Origin: Candidatus Methanoperedens sp.
GTDB taxonomy: Archaea > Halobacteriota > Methanosarcinia > Methanosarcinales > Methanoperedenaceae
Reading direction: 5' to 3'
DNA length: 64,000 nucleotides
Assembly: GCA_012026835.1 (NCBI GenBank)
Contig: VEPN01000006.1
Span: forward strand, 1 to 64,000
A program made the translations under genes and the position numbers. This document shows positions 8,763-17,342 of this stretch, one piece after another. The stretch's first letter is position 1. The number at the start of each line of letters is the position of its first letter. The notes beneath the pieces are model-generated. The model ran no database searches and was not told the DNA's origin. It was given only the letters and a program-made list of their open reading frames with translations.

Positions 8763-9734
8763 TTAAAGTTTGATATCCTCATGCTCTACAAGTATCTTGA
8801 ATTCCTCAAGGCTCAAACGGCCGCTTTTCTTGAATTTCTCCTTTGCAATCTCTCTTTTCCCCAGGTTTTTCTCTTCATCCTTTACGAGCTGGATTTGTTT
8901 CATCTGCTCGAGATATACATCAAGTTCATCCCTGAGTTTTGGAATCTCAACCTTGATGGCACCTATTCTTTTGCGAAGAGGAGCTATGCCTTTATATTTT
9001 TCTGACAACTGGGAATGATAGGAATCCGCCTCTTTGCGTATAGTATCAATTTCGTTATAAAAGGCGATCATCTCCTCATGGTATTTCTGGGATTCCTGTG
9101 CAAGGGCCTGTATCTGCGCATGCAAAGAATCCATATCAGTGTAGACTTCCTTTGCCTTACTGTATTCCTGCGACATCTCGACATGGATCTCATTTGCCTT
9201 TTTTGTGGCACCGAATCTCTGGCTTAACTCAATCAACCGCTTCCAGAGATTTATTTCATGCTCAAGCGGGATATCGGCAGTCAAAAAAATATTGAGTTCC
9301 TCGCTGTATGCCTTCTCAAGGGTCTCCACACGCCCTCTTGCCGCCTTATTCAGTTCATCACGTGTTTTCTTAAGTACCCCGATTTTTTCACCAAATTCTT
9401 TCCCCTTGCTCCTGTACTGGTCTCTCTGTGATTTTAACTCTGCGATCCTGGAATTTGCTTCATCCCGTTTTTTCCGATGCTCAAGCGCCTTTGCAGAAAG
9501 CTCTTTGACCTTTGAATTTAAACCATCACGTTTGGCTTTTAACTCCTGGCCCCCTTCGTTATGAAGAGATATTTCACGGAAAGTGGCCTTAAGCTCCCTC
9601 TCATTTTGCTCTAACCTCTGCCTGAGGAAATTGATCTTTTCTTTTAATTCACGCTCTGAAAGTTTCGGTAATGGTGTGTCCACTTTTTCTTTCACATCTT
9701 CGGCTTGTCTCTCTTCAACAGTGGCATTCTGCAT
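8763..9734 (-). CDS. Archaeal coiled-coil protein, COG1340 type
   Basis: Almost entirely heptad-rich coiled coil, with a long run of E/K/R-rich helices, matching the uncharacterised archaeal coiled-coil family COG1340. I place the start at the ATG giving MQNATVEERQAEDVKEKVD (324 aa), because an earlier start at 9800 would overlap the upstream gene by 50 nt. The chosen start leaves a 16-nt gap. It is the last gene of an mcm-DUF424-coiled coil-coiled coil operon. Its function is unknown; the association with the replicative helicase suggests a structural or chromosome-related role, which is inference. Confidence 0.8.
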   Translation of the reverse strand: MQNATVEERQAEDVKEKVDTPLPKLSERELKEKINFLRQRLEQNERELKATFREISLHNEGGQELKAKRDGLNSKVKELSAKALEHRKKRDEANSRIAELKSQRDQYRSKGKEFGEKIGVLKKTRDELNKAARGRVETLEKAYSEELNIFLTADIPLEHEINLWKRLIELSQRFGATKKANEIHVEMSQEYSKAKEVYTDMDSLHAQIQALAQESQKYHEEMIAFYNEIDTIRKEADSYHSQLSEKYKGIAPLRKRIGAIKVEIPKLRDELDVYLEQMKQIQLVKDEEKNLGKREIAKEKFKKSGRLSLEEFKILVEHEDIKL

Positions 9735-9750
9735 CTGTACACCTATTAAT

Positions 9751-10407
9751 TCACCCAACTCTAATCCCCTCCTTTTGCTTTTCCCAGTACTCAAGAGCAT
9801 TATTGTGGCTTTCGATCCTGTGTTTTAACCAGTTGTGGCGTTCTTCAATTTCACTGATTTGTTTTTCATACTCTTTGGAAGAAGCCACCTGTTCTTTTGG
9901 TTTATCCTGCAGGGACAATAATTCCCTGTGTGAAGAATTGGCTTCATTCAATTTATCTATGGTTCCTTTACAGGTGACGATTATTCCGGCTTTCCCGGCC
10001 CCTGACTCGAACTCGTACAGTAGTGTTTTCATTTCACCGACCATTTTTTCCTCATCTTCGATATTTCTTGAGGTCTGGAGTTTTTTCTCAAGCTCTCCCA
10101 ATCTGCCTGAAAGACGTCCCACCTCCTGAAGATCGGCTTTTTTAGTACGCATCTTACCAAGTACATCGGCAAATATTTCTTCCCTCTGCTTTTTTGCCTG
10201 ATGGAAAAGTAAATGGTATTTTTCAGTAAGAACAAGTATCTTTGATTCCACAGTGTCTATTTCCTTCTTGATGGCATCTGACTGCTGCTTAACAGAATTC
10301 AGCCTTGTATCAATGCCCGAAAATTCCCCGCTATATGTATCCAGAAATCTCCTGTGTTTTTCAATGACCAGTTCTATCAGCCTGTTGCCATCAATTATCT
10401 CGCTCAT
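9751..10407 (-). CDS. Coiled-coil protein downstream of DUF424
   Basis: A 218-aa acidic/basic coiled-coil protein starting MSEIIDGNRLIELVIEKH. The ATG overlaps the stop of the preceding DUF424 gene as ATGA, which fixes this start and rejects a longer N-terminal extension read through the DUF424 frame. Heptads continue over most of its length, interrupted by a short non-coiled part near ESGAGKAGIIVTCKGT. It resembles the following gene in architecture, suggesting the two act together as a coiled-coil pair. No enzymatic motif is visible. Confidence 0.8.
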   Translation of the reverse strand: MSEIIDGNRLIELVIEKHRRFLDTYSGEFSGIDTRLNSVKQQSDAIKKEIDTVESKILVLTEKYHLLFHQAKKQREEIFADVLGKMRTKKADLQEVGRLSGRLGELEKKLQTSRNIEDEEKMVGEMKTLLYEFESGAGKAGIIVTCKGTIDKLNEANSSHRELLSLQDKPKEQVASSKEYEKQISEIEERHNWLKHRIESHNNALEYWEKQKEGIRVG

Positions 10408-10694
10408 ATCTTTACCATCTGCGCATGGGGCACACCACCGATAAAAATGATGGTATCGGGGTCTATACATCCGCAATTTACAGCGCACGCTATTGATCTC
10501 TTACCTGCGATATTTGCAATTGTCGCACATGAAAGGGCTTCTTTTACGTCGTTTTCGCTCGACTCGTCGCCCCTGTAAAAGCTCTCATCCAGTTTGAGGA
10601 CAAGTTCCCCCTCTGCGAAGTCTTTCCCTATGATTTCCTTATCGCAGACCGCTATGATTATTTGTCCTTCAGTGTCATATTTTTTCATGTACAT
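10404..10694 (-). CDS. DUF424 family protein
   Basis: A ~96-aa protein starting MYMKKYDTEGQIIIAVCD, matching the small archaeal family DUF424 (COG2412). Conserved features are the N-terminal strand, KEIIGKDFAEGELVL, and a C-terminal half with CATIANIAGKRSIACAV and IIFIGGVPHAQ. The start is taken at 10694, one base after the mcm stop codon. The end overlaps the next gene as ATGA. DUF424 has no assigned biochemical role that I know of; the operon with mcm suggests an information-processing function. Confidence 0.85.
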   Translation of the reverse strand: MYMKKYDTEGQIIIAVCDKEIIGKDFAEGELVLKLDESFYRGDESSENDVKEALSCATIANIAGKRSIACAVNCGCIDPDTIIFIGGVPHAQMVKI

Positions 10695-10695
10695 T

Positions 10696-13600
10696 TTAAA
10701 CAACCCTGAATCTTCCATTGCTTGCTTCAATTATCTCTCCAGCACTCTTTAACTTTTGTATCATATCTTCAACCGTATCTTTCTTAATACCAGATTCTTC
10801 TGCCCTTGATATAATATCTTCCAATGGCGCAGCGCCTTTATATTCATCCTGCAGCTCCCTGATTATCTCCCTTAATGTCTTTGCTTTTACCCGCTGGCTC
10901 TTGCCCATCCCGACATTAATAATATCAGAATCAAGTTTTCCTGTTTCGGGGTCGGTCATGACCTGCTTGAGGCTTGCCATCACTATCCTGATGACCCGGG
11001 CCGTGTCCTCGGTGGTAATTTCATTGCTCAGCCGCACGCGTGCGCTTGCCTCGGCGAGGCGGATAAGTGCCTCAAGCTGGCGCGCCGTAACGGGCACAGG
11101 GGAATTGGGGTCTTCGCCCTGCTTACGAAGACCAAGGTAAAAGTCTATTAACTGCTTCCTTGCTTCGTCCCGGATTATAGGGAAGATGCTCCTTTTTGTA
11201 TAGGCTATGTATTTCCGCAGCATATCGGCCTGGATAACCGGCTGGATGACTTCCATGGCTCTGGTTATCTCATCGATTTCAATACCCGAACCAAGGACAT
11301 TAGCTCTCCTCACCGAGAGTTCGCCTGCATAATGAGCTTTAAGTATGTGCTCTGCAATTGCGGTATCCCTGCTGACCGAAGGCTCATCGGTCAGGATAAA
11401 TATCAGATCGAAACGCGACAGAAGAGCCGGGGGCATGTTGATCTGTTTTGCTATGGGTTCGTACCTGTCAAACCTGCCGAACTTGGGATTGGCAGCCCCA
11501 AGAAGCGCGCAGCGCGATTTTAATGTCGCCATGATACCTGCCTTCGCAATACTTATTGTATTGTGGAGTACCAGCCCCTCGGATATAAATGTATGATTTG
11601 GCTCTACGGTGACATCATAAACCCATTCAACATTCTCATTATTTAGTATTTCAACGGTCTTTATCTGAATGAAACGAATATCTGAAGCAATAAGAGATTT
11701 TAACTTCTTAATCGAAGTTTCCGTATTTTCAAGCTTTTCTTTTGCCAATTGTACAACAGATTCCTGAAGGGTGATATAATTCTTTTTAGAATGGGTCCTT
11801 TCTATATATGTAACCATACTTCCTGATTTTCGTATTCTCGATGCAACCTCAGTTATAGGTATCTTATACTTTTGTCTTATTTCTCGCACATCGTAAACTG
11901 CGGATGTACCGTTTAGGGTTGAGACGTAATGTTCTACTTTGTCTAAATATTTCAGGACAATTTTTCTGTGTACCCTGGTTTTCATAGAAGTGCTATGGCA
12001 AAAATACCCGTCATCTAAGCGGTAGTCCCTCAGAAGTTTTTTAATGGATGCACATGTTTCCCATGGAACCCTGTCATTATCGTTCAATCGATTTTTACTT
12101 CTCTGAACGAGCTGATTTATTCTATTATTTCTTTTATCATACCTGCCAATTAGTCCATAAAATATCTGGGCACTTTCACTTCCGGAAATAACAACTTTAT
12201 ATGCAGGTTTCAGCTTCCCATCCCTGTTTGAGAAATACAAAGCTGATTGGGTGATATAAGAATATATACTCAGGGATAACAGCAAATCAGAGTAATCCCT
12301 TGCTAAATTTATAGAGTTTGTAACATAACCGAATCTTTCCGAATCATAAAATCCATCTCCTCTAAAAGCTCCAAGGAGGAATTGTGCTCTGTTTTCTTCC
12401 GAAGCATGAAATAGGGATTTAGGAATCCTCTTCTCATTCGATTTTGCAAGCACTTCGGGAAAGTTCGATTTAAAGAATTCACCTAACGATACTGATACGC
12501 ATCTTACGTTATACAAATCCTTGGTCGCAGTTCTTCTATTCTCTGTGGCCTGAATTTGCACGTAAGGCTCTATGTCAAAAAGAGCCTTTATTATTTTACA
12601 GGCGTCATTAATAATTTCTTCATCAGTATTCGAAATCATTATTTCAGCACTTCTATTCTTAGGTCTTTGTGAAAAATGACCTTCGCTGACGATGTATCCT
12701 AATAACCTGGCAAGGTCGTTATCTATCTTAGTAGGGAATGAGATAATTTTCTTAGTCTGCGGGCGCATTTCTACTCTTAATAGTGAAACCTTATTTTCTT
12801 CTATAGGGTACTTTCCTGCTACGGGTGCAAGCATGCCTTTTTTTGCGCTGTCTGCACGCGTTTCTTTTATTTCCCCATCTTTTAAGATATAGATAGGATG
12901 TTCTGGAGTAACTGTTACGCTCCTTCCATTAGAGTAAGTAATCTTAATAAAATATTTGGGTGCTTTATGTCTGCTTACCCTATCTATTACCGTTGGGTAA
13001 ATATTTTTAAAATCTGTGGTTAAAATTTTAAATGTTTTATTTCCAGAAAGGTTCAATATTTCACAGTTATTCCCATTAATTACCTTTTCCCTGCTGGAAA
13101 TTATAAGCTCATCCACAAATTTGCCTATTTCTTCTTTTTCCCCATTTGCAAACATAATTTCTGTTTTGGGGTGATAAGATTGCTGCTCCATTGCCTCATG
13201 CATCGAACTCCTGTCGTCAGCTTCCATCTTATCAAGTTCATCCACGCAGGCAAGACCCATGTCAGCAAGGACAAGTGCCCCGGCTTCAAGAGTCCATCTT
13301 CCGTCCCCAAACTCATCCTTAACTGCAGTGGCAGTAAGACCTGCGGAAGTGGAACTTTTGCCGCTTGTGTATATTCCCCTTGGGGCCAGCCTTACGCCAT
13401 AGCGTAGCAATTGTGACTTTGCAACACCCGGATCTCCAACCAGCAGAATGTGGACATCACCCCGTATCCGTGTCCCGTCAGGAAGAGATTTAGCGATCCC
13501 TGAGAACAACTGGAGCGCCATCGCTTCCTTGACTTCCTCATAACCGTAGATGGAAGGCGCTATTGAATATATGACTTTCTTGTAAACCTCAGGGTCCTTC

Positions 13601-14433
13601 CCGAGGGCAAGTATGTTCTCTATTTCCTCTTTTGAAATCTCGATATCTTCAAACTCTTTGTCCTCTATCTCAATGGATACCCCATCAAGCACAAGGTCAA
13701 AGAACGTACTCTTCCCCTGCTGGGTGCTTCTCTGGTACGAGCGCAGTATCCCCGAGACCACCACGCGGTCGCCGGGGGCCACTATTCCGGCAAGGTCGTC
13801 GTCAACATCAACATCCAGCGTCTGCGGCTGCTCGCCTCCGCGCAGGTCGTCGGGCGATTCCTGCACACGCAGTTTTTGCGCATCGATGAATTCTGATTCC
13901 TCATGCACAAGCTTAAAAGGCCCTTTGCGCCCGCAAACGTCGTTTTCGCATTCAAAAGGCTCAACGAACTTGCCCTCTCCCTGCGGCATCATTGTTACAT
14001 GCTCGCATCTCTGGCATTTGAAAGCTGCATTGATTATTTTCGGTCTTACTTCTGTGGCTTTCCTGATAAGACCCGCTACTGCTATGAATTTATTAATGTG
14101 GGAGCTTCGAAGCTCCCTTATCTGGATGCGTTCAGGTAAGGCGACTACCCTTACGTGGGTGTTAATAAAATCAACATCAATATGAAAACCAAAAGTCGCA
14201 AGTGCTTCGTTCGCATGTTTCAGTACTGAGTCAGGATGTTCCAATAGTTCGCGTGCAAGATCAAAGTCACGGTTCTCGATATCAGAAAACTTTACATTCA
14301 GACTGCGCTTATCCGGATAATTTCGGGCAAGTTCCTTTATATCATCGTCGTAATAGGTCTCAAAGAAGCCTTCCCAGTTTTGTACCGATGATTTTGTGAT
14401 TGCTAACTTATTTTGAACAGGTACTAATGCCAT
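10696..14433 (-). CDS. mcm: Replicative minichromosome maintenance helicase MCM with intein
   Basis: A 1245-aa precursor. The exteins sum to 705 aa, normal for archaeal MCM. The N-terminal domain has a zinc ribbon (C140, C143, C162, C167), followed by the OB fold and AAA+ core with Walker A GDPGVAKS (333-340) and Walker B CVDELDK (396-402). An intein (residues 419-958) interrupts the core after MHEAMEQQ, and the C-extein resumes TISIAKAGIMATL with sensor 1 (GAANP), the arginine finger region (LLSRFDLIF) and a C-terminal winged helix. The ring hexamer unwinds DNA ahead of the fork. It heads the operon with DUF424 and two coiled-coil genes and is divergent from the VOC gene. Confidence 0.97.
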   Translation of the reverse strand: MALVPVQNKLAITKSSVQNWEGFFETYYDDDIKELARNYPDKRSLNVKFSDIENRDFDLARELLEHPDSVLKHANEALATFGFHIDVDFINTHVRVVALPERIQIRELRSSHINKFIAVAGLIRKATEVRPKIINAAFKCQRCEHVTMMPQGEGKFVEPFECENDVCGRKGPFKLVHEESEFIDAQKLRVQESPDDLRGGEQPQTLDVDVDDDLAGIVAPGDRVVVSGILRSYQRSTQQGKSTFFDLVLDGVSIEIEDKEFEDIEISKEEIENILALGKDPEVYKKVIYSIAPSIYGYEEVKEAMALQLFSGIAKSLPDGTRIRGDVHILLVGDPGVAKSQLLRYGVRLAPRGIYTSGKSSTSAGLTATAVKDEFGDGRWTLEAGALVLADMGLACVDELDKMEADDRSSMHEAMEQQSYHPKTEIMFANGEKEEIGKFVDELIISSREKVINGNNCEILNLSGNKTFKILTTDFKNIYPTVIDRVSRHKAPKYFIKITYSNGRSVTVTPEHPIYILKDGEIKETRADSAKKGMLAPVAGKYPIEENKVSLLRVEMRPQTKKIISFPTKIDNDLARLLGYIVSEGHFSQRPKNRSAEIMISNTDEEIINDACKIIKALFDIEPYVQIQATENRRTATKDLYNVRCVSVSLGEFFKSNFPEVLAKSNEKRIPKSLFHASEENRAQFLLGAFRGDGFYDSERFGYVTNSINLARDYSDLLLSLSIYSYITQSALYFSNRDGKLKPAYKVVISGSESAQIFYGLIGRYDKRNNRINQLVQRSKNRLNDNDRVPWETCASIKKLLRDYRLDDGYFCHSTSMKTRVHRKIVLKYLDKVEHYVSTLNGTSAVYDVREIRQKYKIPITEVASRIRKSGSMVTYIERTHSKKNYITLQESVVQLAKEKLENTETSIKKLKSLIASDIRFIQIKTVEILNNENVEWVYDVTVEPNHTFISEGLVLHNTISIAKAGIMATLKSRCALLGAANPKFGRFDRYEPIAKQINMPPALLSRFDLIFILTDEPSVSRDTAIAEHILKAHYAGELSVRRANVLGSGIEIDEITRAMEVIQPVIQADMLRKYIAYTKRSIFPIIRDEARKQLIDFYLGLRKQGEDPNSPVPVTARQLEALIRLAEASARVRLSNEITTEDTARVIRIVMASLKQVMTDPETGKLDSDIINVGMGKSQRVKAKTLREIIRELQDEYKGAAPLEDIISRAEESGIKKDTVEDMIQKLKSAGEIIEASNGRFRVV
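11560..13179 (-). other. LAGLIDADG intein within mcm
   Basis: This is the in-frame 540-aa insertion encoding residues 419-958 of the MCM precursor. It begins SYHPKTEIMFANGEKEE and ends VEPNHTFISEGLVLHN before Thr+1. The N-terminal nucleophile is Ser where Cys is more usual. The C-terminal His-Asn pair and +1 Thr are intact. Block B-like SVTVTPEHPIYIL and two LAGLIDADG helices (LARLLGYIVSEGHF; AQFLLGAFRGDGFY) mark a homing endonuclease domain. It sits in a highly conserved part of the ATPase, so splicing should be essential for MCM function. Confidence 0.95.
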
Positions 14434-14541
14434 ACTGATAACCTTGAAGCGATAGTAATGTTATTTCTAATCACAAAGCCCGAAAAGAATATCAAGGTTT
14501 CGGGACAAAGTATGAATGCGGGAGAAATCCTGGGAAGAATT

Positions 14542-15153
14542 ATGATAAAATTCAACGGCGTCAATCATCTTGCAATGGCCACAGGCGATATGAACGGGAC
14601 CATACGCTTCTGGCGGGATCTTCTTGGCATGCGTCTCGTGGCGGGCCTGGGGCAGCCAGGATACAGGCATTACTTTTTTGAGACATCACCTTTTGATCTT
14701 ATAGCATTCTTTGAGTGGGAAGGCGTGGAGCCTATGAAAAAGAAGGAACACGGAAGACCTGTGGAAGGCCAGTTCGGATTTGATCATGTCTCATTTGGTG
14801 TCAAGAGTGAAGACGACCTGTGGGAACTGAAAGATAAACTGGAATCTGCGGGTTTCTGGGTTTCCAGGGTCATTGACCACGGTTTCATTCACTCCATTTA
14901 TACCTATGACCCGAATAATATCCCTATCGAATTCAGCCATAATGTAGAAGGAGTCGATATAAGGGAACACCCGAATATGGGCGACAGGGAGCCTGTTAAA
15001 GCTGCACTTGAAGGGTCACAGCGGCAGGATAAATGGCCGAAAGTAAAGCGCGTAACGCCTCCTGAGGAAAGGATAGTTTACCCCGGCGCGGGAAGTGAAC
15101 TTTTCCATGGGTACCTTTCCAAGTCCAGTGCAGGATTACAGGAAATAAGCTGA
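14542..15153 (+). CDS. VOC (glyoxalase/dioxygenase fold) family protein
   Basis: A ~203-aa vicinal-oxygen-chelate protein. It begins MIKFNGVNHLAMATGDMNG and continues with TIRFWRDLLGMRLVAGLG, the typical first beta-alpha-beta module. The second module contains GFDHVSFGVKSEDDL and PNNIPIEFSHN. H in NHLAM, H in DHVSF and E in IEFSH are the expected metal ligands. The substrate is not evident. An upstream ATG at 14458 would add 28 residues not typical of the family, so I use 14542. The gene is divergent from mcm across a short intergenic region. Confidence 0.85.
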   Translation: MIKFNGVNHLAMATGDMNGTIRFWRDLLGMRLVAGLGQPGYRHYFFETSPFDLIAFFEWEGVEPMKKKEHGRPVEGQFGFDHVSFGVKSEDDLWELKDKLESAGFWVSRVIDHGFIHSIYTYDPNNIPIEFSHNVEGVDIREHPNMGDREPVKAALEGSQRQDKWPKVKRVTPPEERIVYPGAGSELFHGYLSKSSAGLQEIS

Positions 15154-15581
15154 GGGACGGATAGAAAGGAGCCTAAGCGTACAAAAAGATACATACGGAA
15201 AGTTTATCAGTAGAATGCCTGCGCATTATTAATTTTTGCTCTTATTATTTAACCCCTTTATTTCTATTGGAAAAAATAAATTATAATTCTCATGATTATG
15301 ATGATTTTTCCTGAAGAAAATTCGCCCTGAGCCGCTTGTTTACGTGAAAACCAGCAGGCTCAGTTATGATTCGATTTCAATGTTTTTCCGTTCAATAATA
15401 ATGTTTTTAATAGAGTAGCCCCAGTTTCATATGGAAATATATCTTTAACCTGCTGTCTGGAAAAGATAGGAGGATAGTGAGCAGATATGGATTATGGTGG
15501 TAAAAAAGGATTTATCTCTGCCCACTATAGTTCGTATATATACGAACTATAGTATATAAAGTTAATGGTCGGTTTAAAAAA
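15154..15581. other. Intergenic region with hairpin and perfect palindrome
   Basis: No convincing gene is seen between the VOC gene and the small minus-strand gene. It contains an imperfect hairpin at 15328-15362 with outer arms TGAGCC and GGCTCA. An AGGAGG-type ribosome binding site near 15470 precedes a 19-codon reading frame (ATG at 15487) that runs into a 30-bp palindrome and stops inside it. That frame could be a leader peptide, but nothing supports this beyond the RBS. Confidence 0.4.
15524..15553. repeat. Perfect 30-bp palindrome
   Basis: The arms are 15 bases each: actatagttcgtata followed immediately by its exact complement tatacgaactatagt. There is no spacer. It lies 28 bp beyond the stop codon of the minus-strand gene at 15582-15809. 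The form suits a dimeric regulator's operator or a strong transcript hairpin. No T-tract follows on either strand, which argues against a simple terminator. Confidence 0.9.
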
Positions 15582-15809
15582 TTACGTATTTTTTTTGCTG
15601 TCCCGATTATTATGCTCAAGATAATCTAAAGACGCAGAATCGCCAATAATTTCCATAATTAATACCATCTTTGATTTTAACTGGATCGCCAGCTCTCTTT
15701 CTGTTGCTACTAACAGATTTGGCTTTGTGGATTCAATTAGTTTTCTTTCCTTTTCTGTCAATCTTTTCCGTACCCATTGGTATAAACTCCATAGATCTTT
15801 CTTTTGCAT
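15582..15809 (-). CDS. Small hypothetical protein
   Basis: A 75-aa charged protein, MQKKDLWSLYQWVRKRLTEK at the start, predicted mostly helical, with an asparagine/lysine-rich tail. I recognise no family. It stands alone, with AT-rich DNA of about 480 bp upstream and a perfect 30-bp palindrome downstream of its stop. It could be a remnant of a mobile element or a small regulator; the coding call rests on length and isolation only. Confidence 0.4.
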   Translation of the reverse strand: MQKKDLWSLYQWVRKRLTEKERKLIESTKPNLLVATERELAIQLKSKMVLIMEIIGDSASLDYLEHNNRDSKKNT

Positions 15810-16290
15810 ATTTGTACTACTAATTTATGTCCTATTTAAACCTTTTCTATTCAATTATACATGAATTATCATGTAAAAACTTGCGTAAATCCCTTTATCG
15901 TTAATTGCATGGCTTTGATAAAGAATTCACCTCCTTTGATAAAGCAAAACACCCGCCTGAGGTTTTAGATTTGCACAAACAAAAGTTTCTTTTTATTAAT
16001 ATAAGAATGAGTTGCAGTGAAAGAACTGCCCGGTATTTTAAAATAACTGGATGTGCGGGAGGATACTATATGATAATATTTCAAAAATAATTAATACCAA
16101 AAATTTTATATCTAAAAGAGACGAAGGCCTTCTACCATCCATGAGTAATTTTAAAATGTGAACAGCAGCAGATAGTTATCCGTGAATAAGTCTAACTTTA
16201 GTCAAGTTCAAAAATGGTGAAATACGCATGCTATTATCGTTTAACCCGCCAGGCACTCTTTATAATACATAAAACGATAAGGAAATCAGT
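15810..16290. other. AT-rich intergenic region, no gene recognised
   Basis: About 480 bp without a convincing coding region. A 61-codon plus-strand frame at 15905-16090 has no good ribosome binding site and no recognisable protein features. The last ~60 bases (tctttataatacataaaacg) plausibly hold the TATA element for the frameshifted oxidoreductase that follows. Confidence 0.5.
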
Positions 16291-16888
16291 ATGAGAATCT
16301 CTGTAATACTTGCCCGCCCTAATAAAGAAAGTTTTAACCATGCCATAGCAGCTACGACTATTCAGACTCTAAACCAGAACGGGCATGAGGTCAATTTTCA
16401 TGACTTATACGAAGAAAAATTTGATCCAATATTGCCAACCGAAGAAATCCCGAAATATACATCTTTGCCATCAGAGAGTGAGAAATATTGTACTGAAATT
16501 TCAGAGGCAGACGGGATTATCATTATTCACCCGAACTGGTGGGGCCAGCCACCGGCAATTTTAAAAGGATGGGTTGACAGGGTTATTCGCCCGGGAGTGG
16601 CTTATGAGTTTCTTGAAGATGACAAAGGAGAAGGAATACCAAACGGTTTGTTGAAGGCAAAATCAGCTCTTGTTTTTAATACATCTAATACAGACACAGA
16701 CAGAGAGAAAAATATATTCGGTGATTCCTCTTGAAACCATCTGGAAGAATTGTATTTTTAATTTATGCGGTGTTAATATGTTCTATCGAAGAATGTTTAA
16801 TATCATTGTTGTCAGCTCTGAAGAGCAAAGGAAAGAATGGTTGAAGGAAGTCAGGCAAACGGTTAGCGAATTTTTTCCGGGATTATAA
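16291..16888 (+). pseudogene. Flavodoxin-fold NAD(P)H oxidoreductase, frameshifted
   Basis: The first frame encodes MRISVILARPNKESFNHAIA, the HPNWWGQPPAILKGWVDR motif and SALVFNTSNTDTDREKNIFGD of the Flavodoxin_2 family (quinone reductase / MdaB / Kef ancillary type). It then hits a stop at 16734. The second frame supplies the expected remainder, PLETIWKNCIFNLCGVNMF to the end at 16888. Removing one T at 16725-16726 restores a ~198-aa protein of normal family length. So there is a single-base insertion, either a real mutation or a sequencing error. An intact protein would bind FMN or FAD and reduce quinones with NAD(P)H. Confidence 0.85.
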
Positions 16889-16997
16889 AAGAAATAAAAA
16901 AAACAACAAAATTAAAAAATCCAAAATATTTATTATATTTCAATTCAATATTCGATGGGGCTATAATTAGCTCCAGAATCAAAAGGAGGGATTTGTT

Positions 16998-17342
16998 TTG
17001 AAATATAAGGCCAAAATGAAGATGGATCGATTTAAAGTAAGATCTCTAAACGAGTTAAAGCTCTCAATTGCAGAGCGCCCGGATTTAAAAAGAAAATTAA
17101 AAGAAGATCTAAAAGGAACCCTTGAGTCTGAAGGAATAGTCATAAATGAGGAATTCAAACAAGAAATCAGTGATCAGTGGCGCTTGTTGATCCGGAATGA
17201 TATCAGGAAAATTATGGACAAGCAACCCGGGGAAAAGAAACCATTGTATACAATGGTCAGGAAGGGTGAGCCGTTAAAACTAAAAGTAAAGATCGATAAG
17301 ACAACAGGAAAAAAAATCATCACGCCGATGGTGAAAACATGA
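16998..17342 (+). CDS. Small basic protein with leader-like N-terminus, partner of TULIP protein
   Basis: A 114-aa lysine-rich protein with a TTG start 8 nt after a strong GGAGG. Its stop overlaps the next gene as ATGA, so the two are translationally coupled. Residues ~17-50 (LNELKLSIAERPDLKRKLKE, then LESEGIVINEEF) resemble the helical leader of nitrile-hydratase-like (NHLP) precursor peptides. The rest (PLYTMVRKGEPLKLKVKID) is beta-like and lacks the Cys/Ser core of a typical RiPP. No maturation enzyme is nearby. It may simply be a chaperone-like partner of the downstream protein; function is unknown. Confidence 0.65.
   Translation: MKYKAKMKMDRFKVRSLNELKLSIAERPDLKRKLKEDLKGTLESEGIVINEEFKQEISDQWRLLIRNDIRKIMDKQPGEKKPLYTMVRKGEPLKLKVKIDKTTGKKIITPMVKT

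Noticed and set aside
15487-15546. 19-codon frame with a strong RBS before the 30-bp palindrome
   Set aside because: Too short for any protein evidence; noted within the intergenic entry only.
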